The notes: generated by a model from the letters alone, not told the origin. 64,000 bases of DNA from Meira nashicola (GCA_001600355.1 BCJU01000003.1:2546519-2610518), one strand, 5' to 3'. Shown: positions 22,701 to 33,072, counted from the stretch's first letter. A program made the numbers and translations.

Positions 22701-24701
22701 AGTACGGTATAAGGTAACGATGTTAGGATGACGAGGGATAGATTGATGAATGGTTGACTCCAATCTTTGCACTTCCAGCATATCATCAGATAGATCACGC
22801 TTGCATAAACACTTGAGAGCAAAATATCGGCCTTCAGACTTCTTGGAAGATTTTGAGTGATCTTCGTCCTCCTTATTCTCTGCTAATCTGCCAGAAGCTG
22901 AAGCTTTGATTGTCGTACCGTACAAATCTCCATTTTGCAATATGGTCTCGTCAGCGAAAGTTTGATCTCCTTCATCTAAGAAAACATCTCGGGAACGGTC
23001 TGTAGATGAAAGAGTAACGGGAGTGACGGAAATTTGATGCAATCCTTCCATTCTTGGCACTTCTTTGACAAGGTATACGACCGCATAACTTCCTTCTCCT
23101 AATTTGCTCACGATTTCTAGTTGAGTTCCAGTCCAGTCTGCACTTTGTTCGTTAAAGCCATCACTTGTTTGAGCGATTGTGATTTCATGTCCGTCGTGCA
23201 TCATCTTTGGACCTAATCTATCTCCAATTTCGAAAATGTCAACTAAAGCACCCTGTGTACTGCTAATGCTCGCAGTACGACTACGATAATATTGATCGGT
23301 CAAAGTACCAGACATCATCATATCTTCCACACTTAAATCAACATCATCAAGTATTTCTTGATTTTGATCATCTGTCATAGATGGACTATTTACCGAAGTA
23401 CGTCCGCTAAGATCTAGCTTTGCATTGGCTAATTTAGCGATTAGAGAATTGCTATCGAAGCCGGTTCCATAGCCAGGGAGAGTTTGATTTTGGTTTGCTT
23501 GCGAAAGTTCTTGACTGGATAAGTTTGATAGACGTCTAGGTCCAATGCGTGGAGAGATGCTGGAAAAGTTGCTCTCTGAAGGCGTACGACTTACAGAAAC
23601 ACTATCGGATCGTGATCGAGAGACGGATGGACTACGACTTTGGCCACGTAACATGGGAGCACTTACTCTATCATAATGTGCTACTTTTGGCTGTAGACTG
23701 AGGTAGCTCTCTGTGCGTAAATGAGGAGGTCGATATACCCTATATGGCGCAGTTGGTCGAACATTACTTGAGCCGGTTGCATTGGACATTGCTGGAGAAG
23801 CGGTAAAGACTTGTGAAGGTCTGCGTGAATGTGCAAGCATATGCTGACCAAGAGATTGATTGGTGGAGGATGCGATCGATTGAATTGAATCGCGATGGCG
23901 CAAAGCTGGCATCATGGCAGGCGATCCTATTTCATTTGACGAATTGGCTTGATTGAGGACAGCTGCGATGCTTTGTGTTTGACCGGATGATGTAGGACTT
24001 GTTGTTGGTACATCCGTAGAAGATGTAGAAATGCCAAAATTACTACTTCTTGGCGCAATCTGTGACGGGGAACCCATAGAATTCATTCCTATTCTTGGAG
24101 ATGGCCTTTGATTTCTTACTGGGCTGGGGCTATAATTGCGTTGATCTTCCATTCGTTTATTCAATACAGCTCTAGCTCCTAAAGCTGCACTTTTGTCTCT
24201 TGATGGAGTGGATTGAGGATATCTATTGTTCATCTCTGAGCTTTGTCCAACATGATGAACTTGTCCCCCAGATGGACCAGCATTATTCCCTACCTCACCT
24301 CCAGCTGCAGGCGTTGAAGCACGATTCCATCCCAATACATGCATAGCTCGAGAAGGTGTTGCTGGTAAGCTTGGCAAAGTATCACTTGGAGTGAAAGCCC
24401 AATTATCTGTTCCGGCATAGGATGAAGGATGCGGTAAAGGTCTACCGGCAGAAATATGAAGAGGTTGTAATGGAGCTGCAGGACCAAATTCATCTGCTTT
24501 ACTTCTTCGTATAGCGTGCAAATTGGATTGCCTATTATTGGAAAGTTGAGATGATCCGGTCGCATTCATCATATCCGATGAAGTAGAACCAGCCTTGATC
24601 GTATCCCTTACACCTTCGTTGCTGCTACCACCACCACCTCCTCCTCCTCCATTACCACTGCTTTCCTCATTCCGATTTCTCCAGCTCCCGCGATCGGCCA
24701 T
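19761..24701 (-). CDS. Large Ser/Thr protein kinase, Ran1/KSP1-like
   Basis: This 1,646-residue intronless protein kinase has one catalytic domain, at about residues 530-930, between long Ser/Asn-rich arms. Visible motifs are the Gly-rich loop GEGSYAVVY (about 537), VAIK-equivalent FALKCLC, catalytic HRDIKPENF (about 767), DFG in LTDFGLAVA (about 803), the activation segment CGSKPYMSYECR and SDIWSLGIVLLNLIFHRNPF. The tail block from CPSFASYVQDPVRFLTT through FLAEKVFCDV is shared by fungal Ran1/Pat1, Ksp1 and Vhs1/Sks1-type kinases, which act in nutrient and meiotic control. Two insertions are notable. One, of roughly 90 residues, lies between the Gly loop and the catalytic Lys. The other lies after LFYWLEQAHDTE. 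The start is the first ATG of the frame (MADRGSWRNR). The target pathway cannot be told. Confidence 0.9.
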   Translation of the reverse strand: MADRGSWRNRNEESSGNGGGGGGGGSSNEGVRDTIKAGSTSSDMMNATGSSQLSNNRQSNLHAIRRSKADEFGPAAPLQPLHISAGRPLPHPSSYAGTDNWAFTPSDTLPSLPATPSRAMHVLGWNRASTPAAGGEVGNNAGPSGGQVHHVGQSSEMNNRYPQSTPSRDKSAALGARAVLNKRMEDQRNYSPSPVRNQRPSPRIGMNSMGSPSQIAPRSSNFGISTSSTDVPTTSPTSSGQTQSIAAVLNQANSSNEIGSPAMMPALRHRDSIQSIASSTNQSLGQHMLAHSRRPSQVFTASPAMSNATGSSNVRPTAPYRVYRPPHLRTESYLSLQPKVAHYDRVSAPMLRGQSRSPSVSRSRSDSVSVSRTPSESNFSSISPRIGPRRLSNLSSQELSQANQNQTLPGYGTGFDSNSLIAKLANAKLDLSGRTSVNSPSMTDDQNQEILDDVDLSVEDMMMSGTLTDQYYRSRTASISSTQGALVDIFEIGDRLGPKMMHDGHEITIAQTSDGFNEQSADWTGTQLEIVSKLGEGSYAVVYLVKEVPRMEGLHQISVTPVTLSSTDRSRDVFLDEGDQTFADETILQNGDLYGTTIKASASGRLAENKEDEDHSKSSKKSEGRYFALKCLCKRDLSDDMLEVQRLESTIHQSIPRHPNIVTLYRTYETPEWLFLVLEYCPGQDLFYWLEQAHDTENLGAATPGGNSDEADADLTTMDSTPPSPSLLASTNSRFLLSRRRLKLISRMFQQICEAVGFCHDRGISHRDIKPENFIVEDTRGSEFAGNGENQNNDLDVNQIQVKLTDFGLAVAQTRCIDFDCGSKPYMSYECRNNTLRWYNPIESDIWSLGIVLLNLIFHRNPFMEPNMERCPSFASYVQDPVRFLTTAFRGLKREAAQFLAEKVFCDVTEGEDESQRRHRISAREFGDWASNLADHLESHESKGKMLSDHSTNFLSPNMDTISAGADVEITSPLWHSRSPTSSIVNSLMASPASNSKSINIYQELANMGISEEEIDSFTPLFTDTITAPENRPKEPSTMTETSLEPIAETIGSVPSSTERRSTDIEQQSVNNLSIESPISNEANDFEENEHSTVETSVENEGGIHEDEEEDQTDKVSERDDQSIFPPASVTSTSANSKRRKRGARKGRTLAKQQLKRSHSAENLHTEEEQKSKTTESARDQVIRELAEASQSLAREMSKAIQSRGDAANSDFTSATAVDMPALSASRHTISPQTAMELKELQTRLAVPEFDAATTTISSLNSISRGSTTSHASSHFTNYGWGDSRRIGSNIVSDGNSGRQDESISPQMHQSNVSLLLKNKLPGNTSQGAIGTGGGARHVLQDSGRGRTAHPSSTAADWRERNTSNASLASISSINTLNSYSSDIGSIHSTASAPPAMMTHHHHRRGGSGLSSLQNYPQTNSSASSARSVGLSGMRTGGGSSNASIASRNINVPGSRNLGTINERGNSATAQSNLDASYLASIFGGKGPQSSHSRNQKGEVRAPSHAGKGFVGGVLDTTSARGSFASQRSLNDNRSNLDSIRGGSENESSISLDRSESSESFANHDNISAPRKKMLGKFLQGVKNYNKGVKAAPAMPSDDQESSDTGTGTETSAGASSGTPSKSTPTASSAPRPKIRQGSGMHIQMQ

Positions 24702-25894
24702 TATTTCATGACCTTTCGTTTTGGCTTTAACACGACTTTTCGCGGGTGCTTAAAGAGGAAGCATATGTGCAATAAAAGATGAGAAATTCCTTTATTTCTT
24801 TCTCTCTCTTTGGTGGTATGGAAGATGGAAACAGGAGTTCGATCGGAATTATTGGATATGATAAAATTGACTTTTCTTAGGTTAATTAGAAATTGGTAAA
24901 CTCAGCTGCTTTTGTGCACCACGCCTTAATCTTATGACTGAGTTGTTTGAAACAGGCTATGAAAGATTCGTACCACGCGTATTCATATCAGATACTACAC
25001 ATAGTACTAGTCACATACAGCTCGATGCGGGTTGACCTGCCTGGCTCGTTCGACGATTTATGTAAAAGCAAACGGAAGCATGCGGCTAAGACAAACAGCA
25101 TGGTCAACTTTTATTATCTTGCTTTTGTGGCGCGTTTTGGCCGCTGTATGTCGAAGGATTGTGCACAGATGCCCCCTCTCCCAAATAATAATTAAATAAA
25201 AGCTCAGTCAGTCACACACACATGTACATACGCACGCCCGCACGCCAAAATACATAGGCCAGACGCCCACTGTGCTGCGCAAAATTAGAGTTGACAATTC
25301 TGACCTTGTGGTCTTTTTTGGAAAAAGACGTCGATCAGTCAAATTCGGATATGCACTCTGAATTTTTAGTTTATGTACAAATGTGTGTACATACGTTTGC
25401 CTGGAGATTAGCTTGTTCTTGGAGTATGCTAGCACCTTTTATTATCGCTTGTGGTAAAAATATTATCCTTCCTTGCTCTCTTTTGCTCAAGTCTAATGTC
25501 GGTCCCGTATTGAGGTTAGTACAAACTTGAACGGCTCCTCTCCTTATGGTCATGCATTGAATTAAGGTTGACGGCAATTAATAAAAGTTGAATAGAATAA
25601 TACATGCAGCAGACTATATTATGTACATCATGTGGACAGTACAATTGTGCTGCACGTACCGCATGCCTGGTTGAAGGGTGTATGCATGAATTGCAGATGT
25701 ACAATAGAGCGTCTCCATACATTAATCCTTATGAGAATTAGGTATGAATGCCTATGTAATGCTAGCTGTCTTAAAAGATCATGAAATAAAAGATTCATAA
25801 GTATGTACATACACATTCTCGAGGTATAGAATTGCGAATTAAAGCAAGATGATGGACATCGCAAGAATCTTTCATTTATCCAGGAAAGACTTGT
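24702..25894. other. Intergenic region upstream of the kinase gene
   Basis: This is 1.2 kb of AT-rich DNA between the kinase start and the 3' end of the 164-residue orphan gene, both on the minus strand. It holds a cluster of TGTAC-centred palindromic motifs (see findings), including the perfect 12-bp palindrome at 25801-25812. Open frames here have no coding signature. Confidence 0.5.
25801..25812. repeat. Perfect 12-bp palindrome GTATGTACATAC
   Basis: The 12 bases read identically on both strands. Related TGTACAT/TGTACAA words recur within the preceding 600 bp. The role is unknown; a dimeric DNA-binding site is one possibility. Confidence 0.6.
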
Positions 25895-26389
25895 TTAAGA
25901 TGCTTCAATTAAGGCGTTGATTTGCTTATAAATCATGCGACGCTCTGCTTTTTCTCCTTCGGACATGCTATCGTATATACTTGCACTATCGTCAATTGAA
26001 TTTTTTGAAGGACTTGACGAACTTGTAGTTGAGCTAATGGATGGCGATGTAGCGTAAATGCTATAAATCGATTGCTCTCCTCGTTTAATTTGAAGTTCCT
26101 TTGAATCTTTTTGAGTTGGTGAGCCTATTGTAGCAGGCGTATAACGTCTCACTGATCCAATCTTACTTTGATTGATGACCAATTTACCTGTCTTAACTTC
26201 TTCTAAACAATGCGATTCGGCTGTTAAATCGTTTGGATGAATAGGAGAATGAAATTTGCGAAAAGTACGTGGAATACGCTTTTGATATGCAGCTCCAAGT
26301 TTCAACGCACTTGGAGCACGTCTTCTACGAGAAAAATCCAATGAAGGTGGACTGAGTGGAAAAGGAAAGAGTTCAGCTGAAGAAATCAT
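25895..26389 (-). CDS. Small basic/Ser-rich protein of unknown function
   Basis: This open frame of 164 residues starts at an ATG (MISSAELFPFPLSP). I do not recognise the family. Visible are FSRRRRAPSALKLGAAYQKR (about 19-38), a Ser/Thr-rich middle with a TSPSISSTTSSSSPSK tract, and an acidic-then-basic C-terminal helix (YDSMSEGEKAERRMIYKQIN). That helix looks like the most conserved-type segment. No signal peptide or membrane helix is evident. Codon choice and polar tracts resemble the neighbours, and the frame is uninterrupted, so it is probably a real gene. An intron or a shorter product cannot be excluded. Confidence 0.5.
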   Translation of the reverse strand: MISSAELFPFPLSPPSLDFSRRRRAPSALKLGAAYQKRIPRTFRKFHSPIHPNDLTAESHCLEEVKTGKLVINQSKIGSVRRYTPATIGSPTQKDSKELQIKRGEQSIYSIYATSPSISSTTSSSSPSKNSIDDSASIYDSMSEGEKAERRMIYKQINALIEAS

Positions 26390-27028
26390 TAAAGCTAGAT
26401 CGGAAAGCCGGCTTCCCTTGCTTTTACGACGTTTAGAGAGAGAAATCTTTCCTTTTCTTTGCTATTTGACGGACCAGCCGACCGAAATTAGGGCAAAAGA
26501 AATGCAATTTACGATGGCATGGCTATTTAAAACAAATCGAAGCCAATGTTGTCATTCTTATAGTATGCATGAGACCAACATCAAACGCCCAATAGGCTGT
26601 TTACCAACACAGCCAAAAGACGCCATGCTGTTCAGTCTTTGGATCCGAAATGCTATTTGTTGGCTAAAACATCACTTATTCGTCACTCCATTTATCGGTG
26701 ACGTAAGTTTGTATGATTTTATATCATAGATTTGTTGATCATGTGAACCACTCTCTAGATCGTGGAGAAGAAGACAAAGTGATGGCCCTCTTTCACAGTC
26801 TGTGCGTGCGCAGGCTTCTAAGAGAGGCTAGCGAAAGATGAACTTTGCAGTGTTGGTGTTGTTGGCTTCGCACAGCATCTTAACACAGGTGCAGTGCTTC
26901 AATACGTCTACTCTGTACGCGCCGTTCTTTAATGTCATTTAGTCTAGGTGGAAGAAACAGAATTGAGAAGGTTGCAAAGGATAGTATGTATCTTCTCTCC
27001 GTCTTACCATCTCTACAATTAAAACGGG
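26390..27028. promoter_or_regulatory. Divergent promoter orphan gene / SLY1
   Basis: About 640 bp lies between divergent start codons. Short open frames on the + strand show no family resemblance. No recognisable element beyond AT-rich promoter-like sequence was seen. Confidence 0.45.
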
Positions 27029-29158
27029 ATGGCCACTACTTCTTCATCGCAGCCAGTGACGCTGCACAGCGTTCAATTACAATCCTTACGATCTCTTTTG
27101 AACTTGAACACTTCTAATAATACTCCATCCACATCTTCATATCGTCAAACGGGCGGTGCATCAACAGAGAATTCGTCAGATTTAACACTGCCAACTGGAC
27201 CGCCAGTATGGAAAGTATTAATTCTTGACAAAGTTAGTCAAGAAATTTTGGCAACAAGTATGCGTGTTCAAGATTTACGTGATCAAGGTATCACACTTCA
27301 TATGCAATTGCATTCTGATCGACCTCCATTACCTGATGTTCCTGCAATCTACTTTATCGAACCGACTCGAGAGAATCTTATGAGAGTAGCAGATGATCTT
27401 CTAAAATCATTGTATGAATCCGTTTCTATCAATCTCACTTCAACTTTACCTCGATCGCTCTTGGAAGAATTTGCAGGTCGGGTTGGACGAGATGGGACAG
27501 CCGCTAATGTTAGCCAAATTTTTGATCAATATCTAGATTATATCGTTTTAGAGCCAAATTTGTTCTCATTACTTCAAGGTCCGCCTGGAAAACCCAAAGA
27601 CACAGCAATAGCACCTGTTGCTAATGCAGCACTCACCACAAATGGATCTGGAAAAGGAAAGGAATATCCTACAACTACATATGAGAGATTAAACGATGTT
27701 CGATGCGGTCAAGCTGAGATTGAGGCGGAAACGGAAAGGATTGCCAGTGGTCTATTCTCCGTAATGGCAACACTAGGTGCTATGCCTGTGATCAGATGTC
27801 CACGTGGAAATGCAGCAGAAATGGTTGCTCGTAAATTAGAGGGAAAGATTCAAGAACACGTTGCAACTTCCAAAGGATCAAGTAATCTCTTCTCAGGCAA
27901 TGCCTCTGCAACGAATGCATGGTCATCCAGTAGACCACTTGTGATTTTGGTAGATCGAAATGTCGATCTTGTACCGATGTTATCTCACTCATGGACTTAT
28001 CAAGCATTGGTCAATGATGTTCTAGATATGAAATTAAATCGAGTCACAGTAACCTCGACAGAAGCAGGAAAACAACAAAAGCGCGCATATGACCTTGATA
28101 ATCAAGACTTTTTCTGGAGAAAGAATGCAAGTACTCCTTTCCCTCAAGTGGCTGAAGATATTGATGCTGAATTGGGCAGATACAGAGCAGATGCTAATGA
28201 GATCACAAGCAAGACAGGAATCAGTAGCATGGACGATGTAGGCCAACTGGATCTTTCATCTAATGCTTCTCACCTTAAAGCTGCAATTACAGCTTTGCCC
28301 GAATTGACAGCACGAAAGCAAACGATAGACGCTCACATGAACATCGCAACTGCTCTTTTGCAAGGTATTAAATCAAGAGGCTTGGATACCTTGTTCCAAT
28401 TGGAAGAAGCAATCACACGACAAAATCGATCAACAATCCTAGAAACATTGAAAGACGGTGAACTACAGAGCGTAGAAGATAAGCTAAGATTATTCATTAT
28501 CTACTACCTCTCCGCTCCTGATAATGCATTTGCAAGCAAGACGGATTTAGAAGAATGCGAGAAAGTGTTGAAAGATCAAGGTGCAGATCTAAGACCATTG
28601 CAATACGTCAAAAAAGTACGAGAATTGACTAGGATGACAATGTTGGCAAGCGCTCCCGCTCCTCAACCTAGTGCAGGCGGAACTGAACTTTTTAAGGGTT
28701 TTTCTTCTCTGAGTAGCAAATTGACCGATAGATTAAAGGATAGCGGTTTGGATAATTTGGTTTCTGGTGTGAAGAACTTTTTACCTGCGGTCAAAGATTT
28801 AACAATTACTCGTTTGGTTGCCGCTTTACTTGAACCTCATTCTGCATCTTCACAAGCGCTTCAAGAAACTGAAAGTTGGTTAACGGTTGATGTCCAAGGC
28901 AGACGAGCAGGAAGAGCAGGCCCAACATCAATGGCAACCGGTGCAGGTTCAAACGCTTCTTCTTCTGCCGGTAAAAAGGATGCTATTGTTTTCGTCGTTG
29001 GTGGAGGATCGTACGTAGAATATTGCAATTTGATGGAATGGAACGCTCGCAATGCAAACCAAGTTCAACCGCAAAATGCACGAAGGATAACGTATGGCGC
29101 AACAGAGATCGTTACACCTTCCGCTTTCATGCATACCTTAGGCAATTTGGCAGATTAA
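27029..29158 (+). CDS. SLY1: SLY1, Sec1/Munc18-family SNARE regulator for ER-Golgi transport
   Basis: Sly1 binds the syntaxin Sed5/Ufe1 and promotes SNARE assembly in ER-Golgi traffic. The 709-residue product has the Sec1 fold from start to end. Domain 1 carries [20 protein letters not shown] (about 62-81), then [20 protein letters not shown] and [15 protein letters not shown]. Domain 3a carries [20 protein letters not shown] and [15 protein letters not shown]. The C-terminal block [15 protein letters not shown] closes the fold. The match is to the Sly1 subgroup rather than Sec1, Vps45 or Vps33. It is intronless, and the start is the first ATG of the frame. YKT6, a partner SNARE on the same routes, lies about 14 kb downstream, but proximity alone means little. 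Confidence 0.95.
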   Translation: MATTSSSQPVTLHSVQLQSLRSLLNLNTSNNTPSTSSYRQTGGASTENSSDLTLPTGPPVWKVLILDKVSQEILATSMRVQDLRDQGITLHMQLHSDRPPLPDVPAIYFIEPTRENLMRVADDLLKSLYESVSINLTSTLPRSLLEEFAGRVGRDGTAANVSQIFDQYLDYIVLEPNLFSLLQGPPGKPKDTAIAPVANAALTTNGSGKGKEYPTTTYERLNDVRCGQAEIEAETERIASGLFSVMATLGAMPVIRCPRGNAAEMVARKLEGKIQEHVATSKGSSNLFSGNASATNAWSSSRPLVILVDRNVDLVPMLSHSWTYQALVNDVLDMKLNRVTVTSTEAGKQQKRAYDLDNQDFFWRKNASTPFPQVAEDIDAELGRYRADANEITSKTGISSMDDVGQLDLSSNASHLKAAITALPELTARKQTIDAHMNIATALLQGIKSRGLDTLFQLEEAITRQNRSTILETLKDGELQSVEDKLRLFIIYYLSAPDNAFASKTDLEECEKVLKDQGADLRPLQYVKKVRELTRMTMLASAPAPQPSAGGTELFKGFSSLSSKLTDRLKDSGLDNLVSGVKNFLPAVKDLTITRLVAALLEPHSASSQALQETESWLTVDVQGRRAGRAGPTSMATGAGSNASSSAGKKDAIVFVVGGGSYVEYCNLMEWNARNANQVQPQNARRITYGATEIVTPSAFMHTLGNLAD

Positions 29159-29455
29159 TTATACTTCTTTTAATGTATCCCTCATACCATTGTTAAAATT
29201 GATGCACTACCCGCCACCATCTTGCTTTAGACATTAGGTTATTAACATGGATGTTGTACTTTTCTATGAAAGATGGATACACGAAAAGATGAGAAATTTA
29301 CTATAGTGAGAATTGGAAACGACGATCTGGAATACTGAGATCGAACCGAAACAAAGCGGATTATGGTACAATTGTATGACGGAACGGACTTGAGTCGTTA
29401 TACTTTACAAAAGAGTAGCGGACCAATCAGCAATCACATGCTAGAGAATTTACTT

Positions 29456-32400
29456 TTAATCGCTTTCTTCATCGCTTGAAGGTTCAATGATCTCAAATTC
29501 TTCATCGCTGCCTAACAAAATCAAATCGTCTTCAGTAATAGAAGATGATCGTTCGGTTGTGGGCGTTTGCAAAGCTGATTCGGTTTGACGACCACTTGTT
29601 GAAGGTGCACGATCACTTTGAGGTGCAAAAGGAGCTTGGAAGAAAGACGATCCGTTCATTTCATTTTCGCTTTCTTGTTGTTTTGAATCATATGATGGTG
29701 GATTAGCATGGTGGAATGAAGAAGCGATCGAATTACTTGCTTTGGTTGTTTCATTGGACGATGATGATGATGATTCATCCACAACTTCAATGTCATACCA
29801 CAATTGATCGCCAAAGAATCGTGAATCTTTACCAAATTCGGACGGTAAAGCAAGACGGAAGTAATGAACATCCTTTCCTGTCTCTGTACGAGCGATTAAG
29901 TCAGGCACACAGATTTCCGTCACTTCACCTGCCTTGACTTTGCGGCCGATTTTTACAGAATGCTTCACAGTCTGAATTGGATTGGTGAGACTGGTAATGG
30001 AATTGATACTAGTATCTTCTGGCCATGCTTTTCCACCTGCATTGCGAACTCGCCATACCTTGTCAAATAAGGAGCCAGCCACAAAACGGGCTCCATCTGG
30101 AACAGTGACGTCAGCTTCTACTTGCATATCATAATCTTCTACAGCGCTCTGAGCGTCTTCTTCTTCAATTTCTGAAGCATGTACATCTTTATGAACTTCT
30201 TCTACTTTGATTCCCCCATCTGTGACGAGTGAGGCACCAGGCAATTTTTGGGCTTGAACGGACAAAGAAGCCAGACGTGCATGCAAAGAAGCAATATTAT
30301 GAACATTCTTCTCATGTGCATTCTCTGTTGCACGACTGATATTTGTGGATTTGGTCTGTGTGTTTAATAAGCCTGCATCAATTTGTTCAAATTTGTCAAA
30401 GATTTTGCGAATCGCATCATTAGAGTCTTTGAATTGGTCTCCAAAGCTATCAATGCGCTTCTTAGTCTCGATTTGTTCCTTTTCCATGCGCTCGATAATT
30501 TGCATAAGTTTGTCCAACTTGGACTCTTGTTGTTCCGCACGATCTTCTTTGAAACCTCTAGGCATATTGAGAGTGACATCACTGGCTTCTTCGGCACGAG
30601 AAGGGACAAAAGCAGAGTTACGAGTGTTCATGAATTGTACCGTAGACTTTGCTTGAGCCTTTACTTCCTCCATCGATCTTGCATCGGGAAGCGGTTTGTT
30701 GATTTTGAGGAAAAGATGTGGTTCTTCATCTGGCTTGCCATGGTGCATTGTTGGGTCAGATTCGCAGCTGTGACACCAGTCGAAATCTGGACATTGGATG
30801 CATTTATAGCGTGGGCCAACAACTGTCTCGTCACAGCCATCACAAATGATGTTACGATGCATCACCCAGTCACTCGGTTGGACACCCAAAGGCAAGGTGT
30901 CCGTAGTTTTAAGCTTCATCCAACGATGATAAGGATGAGTAATGGGAGTATTAGCTTTGCATGCCGAACAAACATCAAAATCGATACAAGCTGTACATTT
31001 CCAGCGAATACCAATGATACCTTGATCGCACAAATTGCATGTGGCATTGTGTCGGATGATGTTTTTAGCCTGAGTATCCTCTTGTTCATTTTGTTTTGGC
31101 TCACAGCTGCAAGTTGAAAACGGAGCAGGTCGTTTCTTACATTGCTTTTGTGCTACTTTCTCTGTGAGATTGCTACTATCCCCTTCTGGTCGAATATGCG
31201 TGAAGATTGAATCAATAGTATCTTGCACTGACCCTGTCACCTTGTTTACCAATTGATCTACTTCTCGTTGTAACCCTTCAAAAGGTTGAGGTGGTTGTGG
31301 AATTGAGCCTTGCGACACAGAGAAAGGTTGTGAAAGATCTTCTTGCTTACCCAATTTTGCTGCTTGATCAGATGTCATTTTTGGTGATTCGGAAGTCATC
31401 GCTGGCAATACATCGCTGCTGCGCAAAGAGTGATGTGGTGTATACAAAGGTGTTTTGTGTGTGTTTTGATTTGAGATGCTCTTGTAGGCTTCCTCAACAG
31501 CTCGCATTCTCTCAGCTTGAATCTGATCTTGGACGCCCTTTCCGAACTCTCTTGATAAGGAACTATATTGCAATTGCTGCAATCGCTGCACTTGCTTTTG
31601 GTGCGTTTCTCTCCAATCTACGATCGGTCGTTTTGCCTTTTCGGTTGAGCTCGTGCCTGCGGAGGGATCAAGTCCTCTTGGGCTTGACGCAACTTTCGCT
31701 GCTTCAATGGATTGAGCAGTTTCCCTTGCTTTCTCAGTTTCTTTACGTAAGGCTTCGAGGAATCCTTGATGAAGACTACCAGATTTTTCCTTGTTGACAT
31801 CATTCTTTCCGATAACAGAAGCGCTTTTTGCATCACTGCTCTTCTTTGGTTCCACATTGTTTGAAATACTAGACTTTACTGGAATAGCCTTTGCGGTGAT
31901 CGTTGGTTTGATCGTCTTTGGTTGGCCACGTAAAGCAAATTGAAGTTCCAATGAATTACCCTTTGACATGCATTGCGCTACACGTTCTTCGAACGATGTC
32001 CTAGAAGACTCTTTGCTATTATCGTGCGGCTTTTTGAAGTAAACTTCTACGGAGAATTTGTCGCGAGTGAAGCCTGGTAATTGATCGCATCTACTTGCAA
32101 TTAAATCGGTCAGATCACGACGGAATGCTGTGATACATTGTTTGGTGCCAAGAGGAACGGAGAATTCAATCTTGTATCCAACTTGCCCTGCATGCACTTG
32201 CGTCTCACCTACTAGCAATCGCAAAGGGACTTGCGTGCATGTGACTTGCAACTTGATTGGATACTTTGGATCTTTACGCAAATAAATGTGACTTGGACTT
32301 GCCCAATCCTTCTTGTGCCATAATTCAGCTTGAACTACAACAGTATTGAAGGGACTGGGAGGAAATTCGTTGCAAAATGGAGACATATAACGTGAAACAC

Positions 32401-32701
32401 CTTTACGTGTAATGTCATGGACGTTTGCAATTTTTGAATGACGAATAAAGATTTCCATATCATCCATGCTTCCATTGAGAAGCATAGGATAAGCAATTTC
32501 ATGCAGTTTTACACGAATCTTACTTTCCAGTATATCTGGCGTCAAATTCTTGCCTTTTTGCATAGGAATAGAAATGCTCGTTTGAAATTCACGACCAACA
32601 TGGTTCAAAGCACCAACAGGTAACATAGTGATAAGGCATTGCACCATCTTGCTCGTTGGTGGAGATGGAATAGAGTATGGAATTGATGATGGAGCGGACA
32701 T
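29456..32701 (-). CDS. NBR1-like protein with two ZZ zinc fingers and an FW (Nbr1) domain
   Basis: This predicted selective-autophagy cargo receptor or related adaptor has 1,081 residues. Start is the ATG at 32701 (MSAPSSIPYSIP); the frame runs 18 nt further upstream only to a GTG. Two ZZ zinc fingers are clear: CNLCDQGIIGIRWKCTACID at about 550-590 and CDGCDETVVGPRYKCIQCPD at about 617-660. A coiled-coil-prone stretch (EERMEK...KKRIDSFG) covers about 720-770. The FW domain lies at about 860-970, with FDKVWRVRNAGGKAWPED and FGDQLWYDIEVV. The C-terminus is Ser-rich, then acidic. An AIM/LIR-like FEII preceded by DEE (about 1072) could bind Atg8. No PB1 or UBA domain was seen. The first ~300 residues contain a beta-rich region I cannot name. 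Confidence 0.83.
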   Translation of the reverse strand: MSAPSSIPYSIPSPPTSKMVQCLITMLPVGALNHVGREFQTSISIPMQKGKNLTPDILESKIRVKLHEIAYPMLLNGSMDDMEIFIRHSKIANVHDITRKGVSRYMSPFCNEFPPSPFNTVVVQAELWHKKDWASPSHIYLRKDPKYPIKLQVTCTQVPLRLLVGETQVHAGQVGYKIEFSVPLGTKQCITAFRRDLTDLIASRCDQLPGFTRDKFSVEVYFKKPHDNSKESSRTSFEERVAQCMSKGNSLELQFALRGQPKTIKPTITAKAIPVKSSISNNVEPKKSSDAKSASVIGKNDVNKEKSGSLHQGFLEALRKETEKARETAQSIEAAKVASSPRGLDPSAGTSSTEKAKRPIVDWRETHQKQVQRLQQLQYSSLSREFGKGVQDQIQAERMRAVEEAYKSISNQNTHKTPLYTPHHSLRSSDVLPAMTSESPKMTSDQAAKLGKQEDLSQPFSVSQGSIPQPPQPFEGLQREVDQLVNKVTGSVQDTIDSIFTHIRPEGDSSNLTEKVAQKQCKKRPAPFSTCSCEPKQNEQEDTQAKNIIRHNATCNLCDQGIIGIRWKCTACIDFDVCSACKANTPITHPYHRWMKLKTTDTLPLGVQPSDWVMHRNIICDGCDETVVGPRYKCIQCPDFDWCHSCESDPTMHHGKPDEEPHLFLKINKPLPDARSMEEVKAQAKSTVQFMNTRNSAFVPSRAEEASDVTLNMPRGFKEDRAEQQESKLDKLMQIIERMEKEQIETKKRIDSFGDQFKDSNDAIRKIFDKFEQIDAGLLNTQTKSTNISRATENAHEKNVHNIASLHARLASLSVQAQKLPGASLVTDGGIKVEEVHKDVHASEIEEEDAQSAVEDYDMQVEADVTVPDGARFVAGSLFDKVWRVRNAGGKAWPEDTSINSITSLTNPIQTVKHSVKIGRKVKAGEVTEICVPDLIARTETGKDVHYFRLALPSEFGKDSRFFGDQLWYDIEVVDESSSSSSNETTKASNSIASSFHHANPPSYDSKQQESENEMNGSSFFQAPFAPQSDRAPSTSGRQTESALQTPTTERSSSITEDDLILLGSDEEFEIIEPSSDEESD

Positions 32702-33072
32702 GATGGCCACCTTTTGCACAAGATGGCTAAAGGTGGTTTGATATGAGTATGATGGGTTGAGAGAAATGAAGTGGGAGAAGTGTGGGAGTAGTATAAATAC
32801 CTTTCAGAGTAAGAACGTACATGAAGCAACAACACACTGGTAAACTGCCGAAAGTCCTATCTCATCCAACTCCACGCCAATCTGGGGGTATGTATATGCA
32901 AGAAGTGTGTGTGCGTGGCTCAGCAAAAGAGGCCCAAGCGCAGGTGATGCGTGTACAGTTAGCTACTCTAAGTGATTTATTTGTTGAATCCTGCTGAGCC
33001 AGATTTATCATTCTTGATTGTTGTTGCCCTCCGCACCACCAGACGTCTCAATTTGGTAAGATATGTAGACTA
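32702..33072. promoter_or_regulatory. Divergent promoter NBR1-like / 180-residue orphan
   Basis: About 370 bp lies between divergent starts. A TATAAATA-like sequence on the + strand lies near 32793. A potential donor GTAAGA at 33056 hints at a leader intron, but no partner exon could be fixed. Confidence 0.4.

Noticed and set aside
24947..25195. An 82-residue + strand frame upstream of the kinase gene
   Set aside because: No recognisable domain, no supporting splice signals and AT-rich background composition.
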